A DNA stretch of 40,236 nt, taken from NCBI GenBank assembly GCA_017435965.1, contig JAFSEA010000084.1:1-40236 (forward strand), given 5' to 3'. Below the pieces are notes generated by a model. It made no database searches and was not told the DNA's origin. It saw only the letters and a list, made by a program, of their open reading frames with translations. Below, piece after piece: positions 39,976-40,236 of the stretch; within the stretch, counting starts at the first letter, position 1; each line of letters begins with the position of its first letter. The translations under genes were made by a program, and so were the position numbers. The DNA comes from Oscillospiraceae bacterium. GTDB taxonomy: Bacteria > Bacillota > Clostridia > Oscillospirales > JAAYXM01.

Positions 39976-40236
39976 TCATTCTTCGATATGGTCGAAAATT
40001 CGTTTGATATAATCCTGTTGCTTTCCTTTTGGAAGAATTGCTATACCTTTTTCCTTATCTCCGAGAACTAAGATCTCATCTCCCGGCTGAAAGTCAAACA
40101 TTTCTCTTGCCTCTTTTGGAATTACAATTTGCCCTCTTTCTCCAACTAAAACTGAACCAAAGAAATACTTACCTTTAGGTGGTATTACAAGTCCTGATTC
40201 CTCTTCAGAATGATTAACTAAATTATTTAATTCAAC
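39976..40236 (-). CDS. AbrB/SpoVT-type DNA-binding regulator (5' end outside window)
   Basis: The last 86 residues are seen; the start lies beyond the right edge. The frame reads FGSVLVGERGQIVIPKEARE...MFDFQPGDEILVLGDKEKGIAILP, a swapped-hairpin AbrB domain (RGQIVIPK), and ends KQQDYIKRIFDHIEE. The ~25 residues before the domain (LNNLVNHSEEESGLVIPPKGKYF) are a charged linker. Proteins of this family bind AT-rich DNA and often control the adjacent gene, here the glycosyltransferase 16 bp downstream. It was found by translating the minus strand without requiring a start codon. Confidence 0.85.
   Translation of the reverse strand, partial: VELNNLVNHSEEESGLVIPPKGKYFFGSVLVGERGQIVIPKEAREMFDFQPGDEILVLGDKEKGIAILPKGKQQDYIKRIFDHIEE

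Overview
The window looks like a chromosomal segment of an anaerobic, low-GC Gram-positive bacterium of the Clostridia, perhaps a gut Oscillospiraceae/Ruminococcaceae-type lineage; the exact taxon is inference. The signs are strong Shine-Dalgarno sites, sigma-A promoters with 17-bp spacers, hairpin-plus-T terminators, a copper-amine-oxidase-N/SleB wall hydrolase, DUF896, a PF06541 membrane protein, a methionine synthase with its activation domain on a separate gene, and a CotH/VTC/DUF4956 cluster.

Layout. Positions 1-220 hold two tandem, near-consensus promoters on the minus strand that resemble an rRNA operon leader, so an rRNA operon probably lies just left of the window. Next come a degenerate M15-like/peptidoglycan-binding protein, homoserine O-acyltransferase (metA, acetyl-type by residue 111), a ZIP metal transporter, a SleB-type hydrolase, ribosomal protein L28 and an MgtC-like protein. 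From 4.9 to 10.3 kb a two-component system is followed by a VTC-domain / DUF4956 / CotH operon. The same TTAAG-N6-TTAAGGTT direct repeat stands before the regulator gene and before the VTC gene, which ties the two together. glnA follows on the minus strand.

From 12.0 to 15.3 kb a tightly overlapped operon (PAP2, flippase-like protein, PssA, Psd) makes and handles phosphatidylethanolamine. Then come a PF06541 membrane protein, a secreted lipase-like hydrolase and a one-carbon/methionine operon (metF, MetH activation domain, MetH core). From 21.8 to 25.6 kb a Ser/Thr kinase with three 27-residue Thr/Ser-rich repeats precedes an FHA-ABC ATPase and its permease, a probable phospho-regulated exporter. 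An acyl-ACP thioesterase and Tex follow on the minus strand, then two tandem amidohydrolases, a possible 18-codon gene with its own promoter, RBS and terminator, DUF896, transketolase and an MFS transporter.

The accessory part begins at tRNA-Pro(UGG), 34.5 kb. It holds three 19-bp-period repeats, a palindrome and a promoter before a protein with a Vsr-like PD-(D/E)XK nuclease core between five zinc-ribbon repeats. An HNH-like protein follows 32 bp later. Next come a mobile-element remnant with a SHOCT-like ORF and a striking array of seven short hairpins separated by GTGAAAT, then by ATTTCAC. The window ends with a minus-strand operon of an AbrB-like regulator (cut by the edge), a UGT-type glycosyltransferase and a methyltransferase. 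The least familiar material is the nuclease/HNH pair, the hairpin array, the kinase/FHA-ABC module with its repeat tail, and the shared operator of the CotH cluster.
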